DNA of 64,000 nt from Phaseolus vulgaris (Eukaryota; Streptophyta; Magnoliopsida; Fabales; Fabaceae). The notes beneath the pieces were generated by a model. It had not been told where the DNA came from. It did not search any database and saw nothing but the letters and a program-made list of their open reading frames with translations. A program made the translations under genes and the position numbers. The DNA lies in assembly GCF_000499845.2 (NCBI RefSeq), contig NC_023754.2, positions 10,012,584-10,076,583 of the forward strand, in the 5' to 3' direction. Positions 46,588-56,701 of this stretch are shown here, piece by piece (the stretch's first letter is position 1; every line of letters begins with the position of its first letter).

Positions 46588-46648
46588 TGAAAAAAGGTTT
46601 TGGGATCAAACTTGAGTATTTTTCAAGTACCAAGCTCTTGATGCCAAT

Positions 46649-47742
46649 TGTTAGAATGTATGCCTTTAAATGAGAGGGGGGGGGGTGAATTGTTTAAAGA
46701 GGTTTTCGCAAACTTTTTAAGCTAGAACGAAATTCTTTGCAAGAAACCAGATTGGAAATTCAGTTAGGCAAGAACACAACACAATTCAACACAGTACCAG
46801 AAAAACAATCGGTTGTTTATACCAGTTAAAAAATCACAACAACTGAAATTAAAGAGTTTAAGGAAGAGAGAGATGCACAAACAGTTTATACCGGTTCACT
46901 CTTAAACCAAGAGCTACATCCAGTTTCCCAGAAACCACTGGGGAATCCACTAAATAATCAAAACCAGATTACATACACACACCGCCAAAGAAGTGACCTT
47001 GATCCCCTCAAGAAACACACTTCCTTTGGCTCAGCACACACACCAAGAATGTTGATCTTGACAACCTCAAGAGCACACAACCCTTCTTGGCTTTACAACA
47101 CCAAAATGTACAAACTATTCAGAACGAATTACACTTGTTATAGAATGAACTGTAATCAATACAGATGTAATCCTATTCCACTCTCTCTTGATAAACCAAA
47201 GCTCAAAGGTGAAAACTCAAATATTTGAAAAGCAATCTGTGAAAAACTCAAATTTGTTTTTCTATCTTCTTATTTGTTATAAAACTTAAACAAACTATTT
47301 ATAGCATTCAAAGAATGGTCAAAGCATTTAAAGCAGGAGCGTATTCAGTTATAAAATCATTTAAAGCTCACTTAACTAACAAAACAGTTTCTGTTAGGAT
47401 TTTCAAACAAACAATCGATTGAAAGTGAGAATCAATTGGTTGTTTTGGTTTGACAGCAAGTCAACCAACAAAAACAGTTTTCAACCTTTTCAAAAACACC
47501 TAAGTGTAAAACAATCGGTTGTTTTGACAAAACAACAGGTTGTTTTTCAGTTAGTTTGAAAAACACTTTAAACTTAAAAGATTTGAAAACACTTAAGCTT
47601 TAGATTCAACAAAGAATGGATTACAAAGATAAACTACCCAGATCCTACTCTAAAACACAACAGCAACTTCAAGCAACTTCAGCCTTCCATCAAACGATAG
47701 GATTTGGATTCTTCAAAGCTTTTGATCACACTTGATTCAACA
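46649..47742 (-). repeat. 5' LTR of the pol-less Sirevirus
   Basis: 1094 bp, collinear with 41359-42462. It lacks about 20 bp containing one AATCGGTTATTTC box present in the partner. Primer site lies just inside at 46634-46647. Confidence 0.85.
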
Positions 47743-47895
47743 AACATAACCAAGCATTACCACAGGATAATAAATTCATAATAATCAAATGGATTTAAGA
47801 CAACTAATACGACATATGCACCAGTCAAGGAAGGAGAAGTTCACATTTCTCATCTTGTGTTTAATCCACAACCACACTCTTAATTGAGATAAACA

Positions 47896-48908
47896 TCAAA
47901 CTTCATCCATATCTACCTTCTCTTGCCTAAAGATAATATTATTCTTATGTTTCCAAATTTCCCACCCTATTACTAACCAAACCCCCTTCCATGCCTCATT
48001 TTGCTTTGCATTTTGACATATAAGGTAAAAGTGTTGGTAGCTTTCTATGATTTGGTTGTGATTTATAGAGGTAAAATTCACCCACCTATCACACATCTTC
48101 CTCACAGAACATGTAAATTTGCAGTTTAGGAAAATATGCTTGGTTGTTTCATCTTTTTCGTTATAGAACACACACCTAACATTTGTAACATCGACTCCCT
48201 TACTTAATAGACTCAATTTTGTTGGGAGTTTGTTCAAGAAAATTCTCTAACCAAGATGTAGAGCACTTGGAGCACAATTTAATTTCCAAAGTGACTTAAA
48301 TACCCCAAAATTTTCCCCTTCAAAGTTATTTAAGAGTATTAGATAAGTTCTGAAAAAGAGCCTTTCTGCTCATCCTTCCATATCCACGTGTCCAGAGCCT
48401 CTAGATGAGGTATTTTACTTTCCACCAATTTGTGTAGTTGTACCTCTTCTAATTCCTTCCAACTCCATCTAACTCTTCTCCATTTAAGATCCCAAACCCA
48501 TATATCATCTACCCACTCTCCTGTTTTATTTACCATTTTATTCTTATCCTAAAAAATCATGTACAACCTAGGGTACATCTCCATTAGTGATTTTTCACCG
48601 TTCCAATAGTCCGCCCAAAATTTGGTTCTCTCTCTACCCCTGTCAAACCATTTTTCTTGCTTCCCTAACTCAGACCTTGGACAGGTCCACCCACCACCCA
48701 GATTTAACTTCCTCCTATATTGTGAGTTTAGCAACCTCAATGAATCATATTTAGATTTTAGAACCTCCCTCGATGAATCATATTGTGAGTTTAGTCCTTT
48801 ATTTTTTGTGCCTAATCTCCATTTCCACTTTTCTATTTGGGATTTATTGAATTTTTCTATATCTCTTAGGCCTAACCCCCATATTCCTTTTCGAAGAAGA
48901 GAGTTTCC
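47896..48908 (-). pseudogene. L1-type LINE reverse transcriptase C-terminal fragment
   Basis: Minus-strand pieces read GIWGLGLRDIEKFNKSQIEK, KWKWRLGTKNKG, GKQEKWFDRGRERTKFWADY and WSWKELEEVQLHKL, then the RT zinc-binding domain (NKLPTKLSLLSKGVDVTNVR, CVFYNEKDETTKHIFLNC). This is the post-RT part of a plant L1 ORF2. A tandem duplication around 48725-48790 and several stops are visible. The 5' side is cut by a Sirevirus LTR and the 3' side lies next to the Sirevirus at 47742. Confidence 0.82.
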
Positions 48909-49798
48909 TGTTGAGCAAGATGCTTTGATATTTCCAAATCCTGCTAGAAGACTTGAAGGATCTACTGCTATGTGTGTAATTAAGTAGATTTTGAGTTGTT
49001 ATTTTACACTTAGTTATGATCCATGTCTGTATGATTCAAAATCTCTTTTGAAAGTTTTCTTTTCTAAATCTAAGTTAATTTTAGTTAGTTGTTTCGTGCT
49101 TTCAATCATTAGAAAAATTTTATGTTCAAAGCCTGGTGACTACAACAAGTTTTTCAACAGGTTGATTTAAAAATGATTTGTTTTATGTTTTCTATTTTGT
49201 AAAGCAAAAACAATCGGTTATTTTGATAAATGAACTAGCTTTTTCTGTTTAGTTTTTAACAGAAAAAGAAATCAACCAGTTTGTTTTAAAAAGAATCAAG
49301 TGTTTTTCACAAAATTCTGTTATGCTTTTCAAAATGTTTTTAAATGCTTTTAACATATTTCAATTAATGATCAAATTGTTTTAACCTCTTTTTAAAGTCT
49401 ATATAAAGACTGTTTTATGATCATATCAAAAGGAGAAGAGATTTTTATTAAGAATATTTTCAAGAGAAGATTAAAGAGCTTTTGTTAATTATTCTTGAAG
49501 TCTTGGATCATAACTTTTGTGTGAAGCAGGAATCTGGGTTTTCTGTTTTATTGTTCTTCATCTTTTTAAAGCCTAAGTGTATTCTAATTCTTTCTTTCAA
49601 TATTGTATTGTGGTGTAAAGTAGTTTCAGATAGTGCTTTTGGAAACTGTGGTGATTTTGAGAGTGTTGTGTGTTCTTGAGGGGTTCAAGATCAACACTCT
49701 TGATTGTGGTTTGTAATTTGATTTTGATTACTTAGTGAATTCTCAGTGGTGAGCTGAGGACTGGATGTAGCTCTTGGTTAAGAGTGAACCAGTATAAA
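48909..49798 (+). mobile_element. Sirevirus LTR, 3'-truncated
   Basis: Starts TGTTGAGCAAGATGC within the LINE, has a TATA box (CTATATAAAG, about 49400) and an AACAATCGGTTATT box near 49207. It ends with the block GGACTGGATGTAGCTCT...GAACCAGTATAAA, shared with the LTR at 57799. The final part and the CA terminus are missing because another repeat begins at 49799. Confidence 0.72.
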
Positions 49799-50351
49799 TG
49801 ATGGAAAATGCCTTCATGACCAAATTGTTTCCTGAACTTTTGAGAGGTTTCGCGGAAGCTTTAATGGAGGAGATGAACAAGGAGAGCTCCTATAGAGCTT
49901 GCGGATTCCTTGAAGGTGCATGATAGGTATGGAGAGTGATTGGTTGGGCAATATCACTTGAGCTAGGTGAAGAAGAAGACTAAAGTGTCTATCCTAAAGA
50001 GGCAAGACAAGAGAGTGAGATTGGCTAGCAACTTTGGCAGCAATTCACTCATTCATTAATCTTATAAAACATGAACGAAGCACCCTTATTTATAGCTTTA
50101 GGGTTTGGTCTTTGAATACATGAATTGGTGGGAAATTCAAATGGTGTAGGTTTAAATTTAGGCACCTAATTTGATGTCACAAGGTAGGTGTGACATGGTG
50201 CGCATCATGTGAGTCAAATTAGGTTTAAGGACCGGCCAAGGTTAAGTTAGATGTTTGTAGAAACTCTAATTTAACCTAGGTTGGTTTTAGATGCCTAAAT
50301 TTAACCTAATTACATTTTAGGGAAAAAAATACAAGTAAAATTCATATTCTA
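49799..50351 (-). repeat. Second copy of the LTR-like repeat seen at 4384
   Basis: The reverse complement of about 49820-50095 aligns with about 4930-5225 (shared CTCTTTAGGATAGACAC and GTCTTCTTCTTCA). The upstream part differs. A CTATAAATAAGGG TATA-like site matches the one at 4941. The left part of the block ends at the TTCTA duplication of the LARD. Confidence 0.6.
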
Positions 50352-50951
50352 TGTTCCGGCCGGTTGACCTGGGTCGTCTTTATGCGTGGCCTGTCCTCAC
50401 GAGCTAGGGCACCTTCGTTCTGCCTCATCTACGAGTACCTGAAAAAGAAGAACAAAGGGGCGCCTTCGCGGCCGTTTGCACTCCGACGATCAAGTCAGCT
50501 AGCGAGAAACACCGAAGTGACTAGAGACTGTATGATTATCTCAATGACTGGAACTGTGTTGCCCTAATTGCCTTGTGCTCACAGCTGGGTGTGCCGTCAA
50601 GAACAACTAGGGTTTAGTGCTCTGTATAACTATGAAAGCGTACCTTACTAGGGCTCTTCGTGCCTTTTATATAGGTGAAAACTAGGGTTTACCTCGGCGT
50701 TGTTTGCTATTATCTAGGGTTCCTTGGAGAAGGTCCTTGCGCCGCTATCTTTAGGATCTTAGCGTATCCGGCCCATGGACTTCCCTTATCTGGAGTGCAA
50801 TGTATAACCTTGCGGCCACTTGGGCTTTAACTTAAGCGTCGTATCTCTTGCGCTATGTTGACTATGTTGACTATACGGCGACTATGTTGACTTCTTGACC
50901 ACCTACCTTTCTCTTGTCCACGTCATCACACCCGATGACCTGGACGGTACA
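50352..50951 (-). repeat. 3' LTR of the LARD
   Basis: TGTTCCGGCC...GACGGTACA. TATA box (CTATATAAAAGG, minus strand) at about 50664-50676. Contains TGCACTCCGACGATCAAGTC at about 50478-50497, shared with the Tat LTR. Confidence 0.92.
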
Positions 50952-51109
50952 CAAGCCCCCCAGTCTTAAGTTGATAACTTGTTTTCAGCAAAAAGACTAA
51001 GAAGTTCACTGTTCCATTTTCTTCTTCAATACATATAAATGTGCGCATGGTTTCGCTGTTATCTGCTGTGTAATCATCTGATATAACTGACTAACTCTTG
51101 CTTTAAAGA

Positions 51110-51815
51110 AATCGACTTAGCGTCAACTGGTGCTTAGCTCTGTGAAAATCAACTTAACTGGACAAACTATTAGTTTATAACAATAACATTTAACGCAAAA
51201 TCACTTACTGGGCAGTAGGCGTGGGTCAGTCTTAGTATCTGAAATCTAGCTCGCCTGATTTGCCAAGTGACATGCGCACTTCTATGTCATCGCCTCAAAA
51301 TCTGCTAACTTAGTTCTCGCCGTGTACTTCTTCTTTCGAGCTTCTATCACAAAGCCGTGGGCTTCTTTGGATGCTATTTTCCTTTTTATCTGCTAAGGCG
51401 TCCTCTGGGGAGCGGCCTCATACCTTGAGCTATCAATTCTGCTCATTCTGGGAGGAGAGCTGCCTTTAACGGACCCCCCTCTGCCTTCCCTGAGCCTTTA
51501 ATCTGAAACAACTTGATCTGAGTAGTGAGGCGTCTTTTACGAACCTACCTCAGCCACCCTGTGACTTCTTCCACCCTGATAACTTATCTGTTGTAAGATC
51601 ACCTGATAACTTGGTTGGTTTTTACTCAACCCAATTAACTTAGCATAAACTGATGCTTAATTTCCTGGAAATCAACTTATCTTGAACAAACGGTTAGTCT
51701 ATAGCAATAACATTTGACACGAAATTACTTACTGAGCAGTAGGCGGGAGTCATTTTTAGTATCTGAAATCTCGCTTTCCTGATCTGCCATGTGACATGTG
51801 TATTTCTAGGTCATC
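51110..51815. repeat. Diverged direct repeat of about 190 bp, spaced about 524 bp
   Basis: About 51117-51292 and 51640-51815 share CAATAACATTTRACRC, TTACTGRGCAGTAGGCG and TTAGTATCTGAAATCT blocks in the same order. An internal duplication inside the LARD. Confidence 0.65.
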
Positions 51816-51859
51816 GCCTAAAACTTTGTTGGCCTGGTTCTGCATTGAGGACTTTCGAA

Positions 51860-52410
51860 CTTGCCTCAATTTGCTTAAGCAAAGAGGTCTTGTATTCTGT
51901 TCTTGCCTAGCAAATAGGTCTTGTATTCTGTTCCTGCCTGAACTCACTCGAGGGTGAGGCAGACTCTTTCTGGTGCCTCAATTTGCTTAAGCAAAGAGGT
52001 CTTGTATCTGTTCTGGCCTGCACCCGCTCTAGGCGAGGAGAATTTATCTCATAACTATTTAACTGACCTCAGCTTCGCTCGAGGGCGAGGAGGATTTATC
52101 TGATATCTGACCTCAGCTTCGCTCGAGGGTGAGGAGGATTTAACTGATAACTATTAACTGACCTCAACTTCGCTCGAGGGCGAGGAGGATTTTCTCTGGT
52201 GCCTCAACTTGCCCAGGGGCTACCTTTTCCCTGGATGCACTGAGGACTTTTAATCTCATCTTGCCTGAACTCACTCGAGGGTGAGGAGGACTTTCTCTGG
52301 TGCCTCAACTTGCCCAGGGGCTACCTTTTCCCTAGATGCACTGAGGACTTTTAATCTCATCTTGCTTGAACTCACTCGAGGGTGAGGAGGACTTTCTCTG
52401 GTACCGGGGC
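51860..52410. repeat. GC-rich tandem arrays of the LARD, part 1
   Basis: Successive arrays: CAAAGAGGTCTTGTATTCTG repeats (about 51880-52020); units of GCTTCGCTCGAGGGCGAGGA with spacer (about 52065-52190, three copies); and a unit of about 110 bp with GCCCAGGGGCTACCTTTTCC and CACTCGAGGGTGAGGAGGAC (about 52190-52400, two and a half copies). Confidence 0.75.
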
Positions 52411-52519
52411 TAACTATTCCTACTTGAGGAGGGGGCGTCCCGAAGGAATCCCTTAACCCCTGCTCAAGGGCTAGGCGCCCGGATTTTAACTCATACTGGA
52501 CATACCCGTCATCTTGCTC

Positions 52520-53345
52520 TGAACTCTCGCCTATACTCGTTCTTGGCGAGTAGGACTTCTTAATCTGTTCTCGCCTAAACTCGTTCTTGGCGAGTAGGAC
52601 TTCTGATTTGTTCTCACCTACTCGTTCTTGGCGAGTAGGACTTCTGATCTGTTCTCGCCTAAACTCGTTCTTGGCGAGTATGACTTAAAACTTAACTTTC
52701 ACCTCTGATTGCCAGGTGGTGACAAGGACTTAAAAACTTTATACTTGTGTCTCTGATCGCTAGGTGGTGATGAGGACTTAAAAACTTCATACTCGTTTGC
52801 CTCTGATCGCCAGGTGGCGATGAGGTCTTAAAACTTTATACTTTAAAACTTTGAACTGAATGCATGCGATCTGAATCTGCCCCAAATTACACAAGGACGA
52901 CAAAGTCTTCTCTTCGAAAACTTAAAATGACAAACATGCAAATTCAATAACTGGGAAACTTTGATAAATTGGATATTAACTTATGATGAACATACATGTT
53001 ATCTGATTGATTATCTGGCTGCAATGCCTACTTCTGGCGATACTTTCTTCTAGTGATACCTGTTCTCGGCGACGCCTTGTCTTGGCAGTGCCTTGTTCTG
53101 GCGACGCCATCTTGGTTCTCTTATTTGATCTTTGATTTTACATGGAAGGGAAAAACTAAGGCAAACGTATCTTAATCTCTTCTCGCCTACACCCGCTCAC
53201 GGCGAGGAAGGTCTTTTTAAACTCTTCTCGCCTACACTTGCTTACGGCGAGGAAGGTCTTTCTCAACTTTTCTCGCCTACACTCGCTTACGGCGAGGAAG
53301 GTCTTTCTCAACTTTTCTCGCCTACGCTCGCTCACGGCGAGGAGG
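52520..53345. repeat. GC-rich tandem arrays of the LARD, part 2
   Basis: Units of about 42 bp with ACTCGTTCTTGGCGAGTAGG (about 52525-52685, four copies); units of about 58 bp with GATCGCCAGGTGGCGATGAG (about 52700-52830, three copies); and units of about 51 bp with TCTCGCCTACACTCGCT and ACGGCGAGGAAGG (about 53175-53345, four copies). Each unit contains a short inverted repeat (CTCGCC...GGCGAG or CGCCA..TGGCG), so each could form a small hairpin. An open frame across the last array is an artefact. Confidence 0.78.
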
Positions 53346-54429
53346 ACTAAAAAACTTCACACTTGTGCCGCCGATCGCCATATGGCGATGAGGAGTTAAA
53401 ACATTATTCTTTAAAACCTTGTACTGAATGCATGCCATAATCTTTAAACTGTTGCCTTAAATCTCATAAAAGCGATAAGGTCTTTTTTCTGAAAACTTAA
53501 AACGATAAGCATGCGAACTTAAATAACTTGGAAACTTTGATAAAACTGTTTTAACTGAAACTACTTCTTAAAGAGTGCCCCTTGAAAAACTGCTTTAACT
53601 GAAACTACTTCTAATTATTACCTTGGCGATCTGGTCTCGTGTCTCGCCGTCTAAAGTTTTCCCCAGCTTAAACGTCTTGCCGTTTATCTTCTTCTCAGGC
53701 CACTCCTCGACTGGCTGAGGCCTCTTCTCGTTGGTTAACTCCAACGGTAGACTTTAGCCCTTCTATCTCCGTTTGAGAATCGTATTTCCTTGATCAAGAA
53801 ACCTCTCACCTGCAAAGACAAAGGGGCAAACCAAAACGGTGGCGAGCGGCGGCTTGAGAGTCGCTACGGACCTGTTCAAAGGCTCGAACCACAACGGTGG
53901 CGAGCTGCGATCAAGGGTGCCCATGTCCAGATTGTCTCTGAGCCAAGGGTCAGTGCACATGAGTCGTAATGTACCTGTTAGAGGAGTTGTCATGATGGCT
54001 TGACTTTTCACCGACAGGCTTCGTCGTCCAACACTTCTATGACCCTGCATGGTGTAAAAGTTTGATGTTGTACTGCCCTTTACCGTCGAGCTACGGTAGG
54101 ACATAATAATTTGTCATTCTCGACACACGAGTTCTGCAAAATTTGTCAAAGTTGATCTTTTTTGCATGTTGTAGATCGTGAACTAGTACACCAGGTAAGT
54201 TCCCATGAAAGAGAGGTGGGTCACCAACGGACATGCTTAAATACCAAGTCTTTCCTCGCCAGAACTTTCCTAGACATGTACTTTTTCACTACTATGCTCT
54301 ATGACCAGCAACAAGAATAACTTCTCTACTGTGAGAGATCATGATCATGATAACAATATCACAACAAATTTAAATGATAATTAATCGTTCACGTCATCTT
54401 CAAAATAACATGATAAAAATAATAATCAT
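53346..54429. other. LARD spacer
   Basis: No tandem array or coding motif recognised. At about 53763-54104 an open minus-strand frame exists without any family features. Confidence 0.45.
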
Positions 54430-55415
54430 TTACCTTTGGGAATAACATTACAACAGATAAAATATTTATTTATCTTTTATCTCCAGAATAATATCACAAC
54501 AGATAAAATATCCTTTTATCTCTTATCTCCAAAATAATATTCAACAAATAAAATATTTATTTATCTTTTATCTCCAAAATAATATCTCAACAGATAAAAT
54601 ATTTCCTTATCTTTTATCTCTAGAATAATATATTTCTTTATCTTTTATCTCTAGAATAATTTCACAACAGATAAAATATTTCTTTATCTTTTATCTCTAG
54701 AACAATATATTTCTTTATCTTTTATCTCTAGAATAATATATTTCTTTATCTTTTATCTCTAGAATAATATATTTCTTTATCTTTTATCTCTAGAATAATA
54801 TCACAACAGATAAAATATTTCTTTATCTTTTATCTCCAAAATAATATCTCAACAGATAAAATATCTCTTTATCTTTTATCTCTAAAATAATATATTTCTT
54901 TATCTTTTATTTCTAGAATAATATCTCAACAGATAAAATATTTCTTTATCTTTTATCTCTAGAACAATATATTTCTTTATATTTTATCTCTAGAATAATA
55001 TCACAACAGATAAAATATTTCTTTATCTTTTATCTCCGAAATAATATCTCAACAGATAAAATATTTCTTTATCTTTTATCTCCAAAATAATATCTCAACA
55101 GATAAAATATCTCTTTATCTTTTATCTATAAAATAATATCACAACAGATAAAATATTCCTTTATCTTTTATCTCCAAAATAATATCTCAACAGATAAAAT
55201 ATCTCTATATCTTTTATCTCTAAAATAATATATTTCTTTATCTTTTATTTCTAGAATAATATCTCAACAGATAAAATATTTCTTTATCTTTTATCTCTAG
55301 AACAATATATTTCTTTATCTTTTATCTCCAAAATAATATCTCAACAGATAAAATATTTCTTTATCTTTTATCTCCAAAATAATATCTCAACAGATAAAAT
55401 ATCTCTTTATCTTTG
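54430..55415. repeat. AT-rich tandem array with GATAA boxes (46-bp unit)
   Basis: Roughly two dozen units of 46 bp (ATAATATCTCAACAGATAAA followed by ATATTTCTTTATC and TTTTATCTCCAAA), mixed with a 31-bp variant lacking the CTCAACAGATAAAAT part. Each full unit holds AGATAAA and its inverted partners TTTATC/TTTTATCT, giving about three GATAA sites and a potential hairpin per unit. Not a CRISPR array: units are contiguous, without unique spacers. Confidence 0.88.
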
Positions 55416-56096
55416 TTACCTTTTCTGGGCTGACCAACATCTGAGTTGAGATCACGACTCACCTCTTGTGCCCAATCACCGATGACCTCCCCCGAACCCT
55501 TGGGTCGAGCTAACGGGCTCTCCTGCATGGTACTCATGCCCTTGTCTTACCTGGCACTAGGTAACCATTTACTCACGCGGCGCCTATGCTCGAGTGGTTG
55601 CACTGACACCGAGCTAGGTTGACTTTACCTGTGTTGTGCTTAAACAAATCAACAAACAGATCAATTCCACAGAGCGCCTATGCTCGTACTTATACCGAGC
55701 TAGGTCAACTTATCATGTGCCAATTCAGATAAATCAACAAAGTTAAATGCATCATCTTCCAAGAATAGATTTACCACACATTGTTCAAAGAGAAAGCATT
55801 AAGCACGAATATCTTAGCTGAAATAGAACTTGAGGTTTGCCACATTCCGTGCTCAAGGAATGGCCTTAACTGGTCAGCCTGGGCTTCTTCATTCACTGAT
55901 TGGAGGGCTTCTCCACAATTTGTTGTATGGTCATCTCTTCGCTCATAGTGCGTGCGGGTCTCATGTTCGTGGTTTCTGGAAGCCCCCCTTGACTATCTGC
56001 AATTTGAGGGCTGGAACTAGGTTGGAAACTGCAACTGGAACTGAAAACTTGTGTGGTGGAATCGATGTTTATTTCGGCCCCACGGTGGGCGCCAAA
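55416..56096. other. LARD 5' internal region with primer site
   Basis: Mixed-composition leader between the primer site (56077-56094) and the AT-rich array. It corresponds to the position where gag would start but has no gag motif. An open plus-strand frame of 160 codons runs across into the LTR and is not credible as a gene. Confidence 0.5.
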
Positions 56097-56696
56097 TGTT
56101 CCAGCCGGTTGACCTGGGTCGTCTTTATGCGTGGCCTGTCCTCACGAGCTAGGGCACCTTCGTTCTGCCTTGTCTACGAGTACCTGAAAATGAAGAACAA
56201 AGGGGCGCCCTCGCGGCCGTTTGCACTCCGACGATCAAGTCAGCTAGCGAGAAACACCGAAGTGACTAGAGACTGTATGATTATCTCAATGACTGGAACT
56301 GTGTTGCCCTAATTGCCTTGTGCTCACAGCTGGGTGTGCCGTCAAGAACAACTAGGGTTTAGTGCTCTGTATAACTATGAAAGCGTACCTTACTAGGGCT
56401 CTTCGTGCCCTTTATATAGGTGAAAACTAGGTTTTACCTCTGCGTTGCTTGCTATTATCTAGGGTTCCTTGGAGAAGGTCCTTGCGCCGCTATCTTTAGG
56501 ATCTTAGCGTATCCGGCCCATGGACTTCCCTTATCTGGAGTGCAATGTATAACCTTGCAGCCACTTGGGCTTTAACTTAAGCGTCGTATCTCTTGCGCTA
56601 TGTTGACTATGGTGACTATACAGCGACTATGTTGACTTCTTGACCACCTACCTTTCTCTTGTCCACGTCATCACACCCGATGACCTGGACGGTACA
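56097..56696 (-). repeat. 5' LTR of the LARD
   Basis: 600 bp, 12 substitutions against 50352-50951 and no indels. Inner edge abuts the primer site after two bases. Confidence 0.92.
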
Positions 56697-56701
56697 TTCT
56701 A

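Larger units (their letters stand above)
41359..47742 (-). mobile_element. Non-autonomous Sirevirus derivative without pol
   Basis: 6384 bp with near-identical duplications GACAT (41354-41358) and AACAT (47743-47747). LTRs are 41359-42462 and 46649-47742. The Sirevirus primer site (TTGGCATCAAGAGC, minus strand) is at 46634-46647 and the purine tract at 42463-42486. The order on the minus strand is LTR, broken gag, 0.8 kb spacer, an intact 399-codon ORF, purine tract, LTR. No protease, integrase, RT or RNase H motif is present in the 4.2-kb interior. LTRs differ by several percent plus a roughly 20-bp indel. Confidence 0.88.
50352..56696 (-). mobile_element. Non-coding Tat-like LARD with 600-bp LTRs
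   Basis: 6345 bp, perfect TTCTA duplications (50347-50351 and 56697-56701). LTRs of exactly 600 bp at 50352-50951 and 56097-56696, differing at 12 sites (2.0%). The gypsy primer site TGGCGCCCACCGTGGGGC (minus strand) is at 56077-56094 and the purine tract GACTGGGGGGCTTG is at about 50952-50965. No gag or pol motif in the 5.1-kb interior, which is filled with tandem arrays. LTR and purine tract resemble the Tat element at 16120. It would need an autonomous relative for movement. Confidence 0.9.

Noticed and set aside
53132..53350. 72-codon frame with internal repeats
   Set aside because: Translation of a tandem array (51-bp unit, divisible by three).
54430..55415. CRISPR-like regular repeats
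   Set aside because: Units are contiguous with no unique spacers, and this is plant nuclear DNA.
55830..56312. 160-codon plus-strand frame at the LARD leader
   Set aside because: Runs from leader across primer site into the LTR, opposite to element orientation, without known domains.
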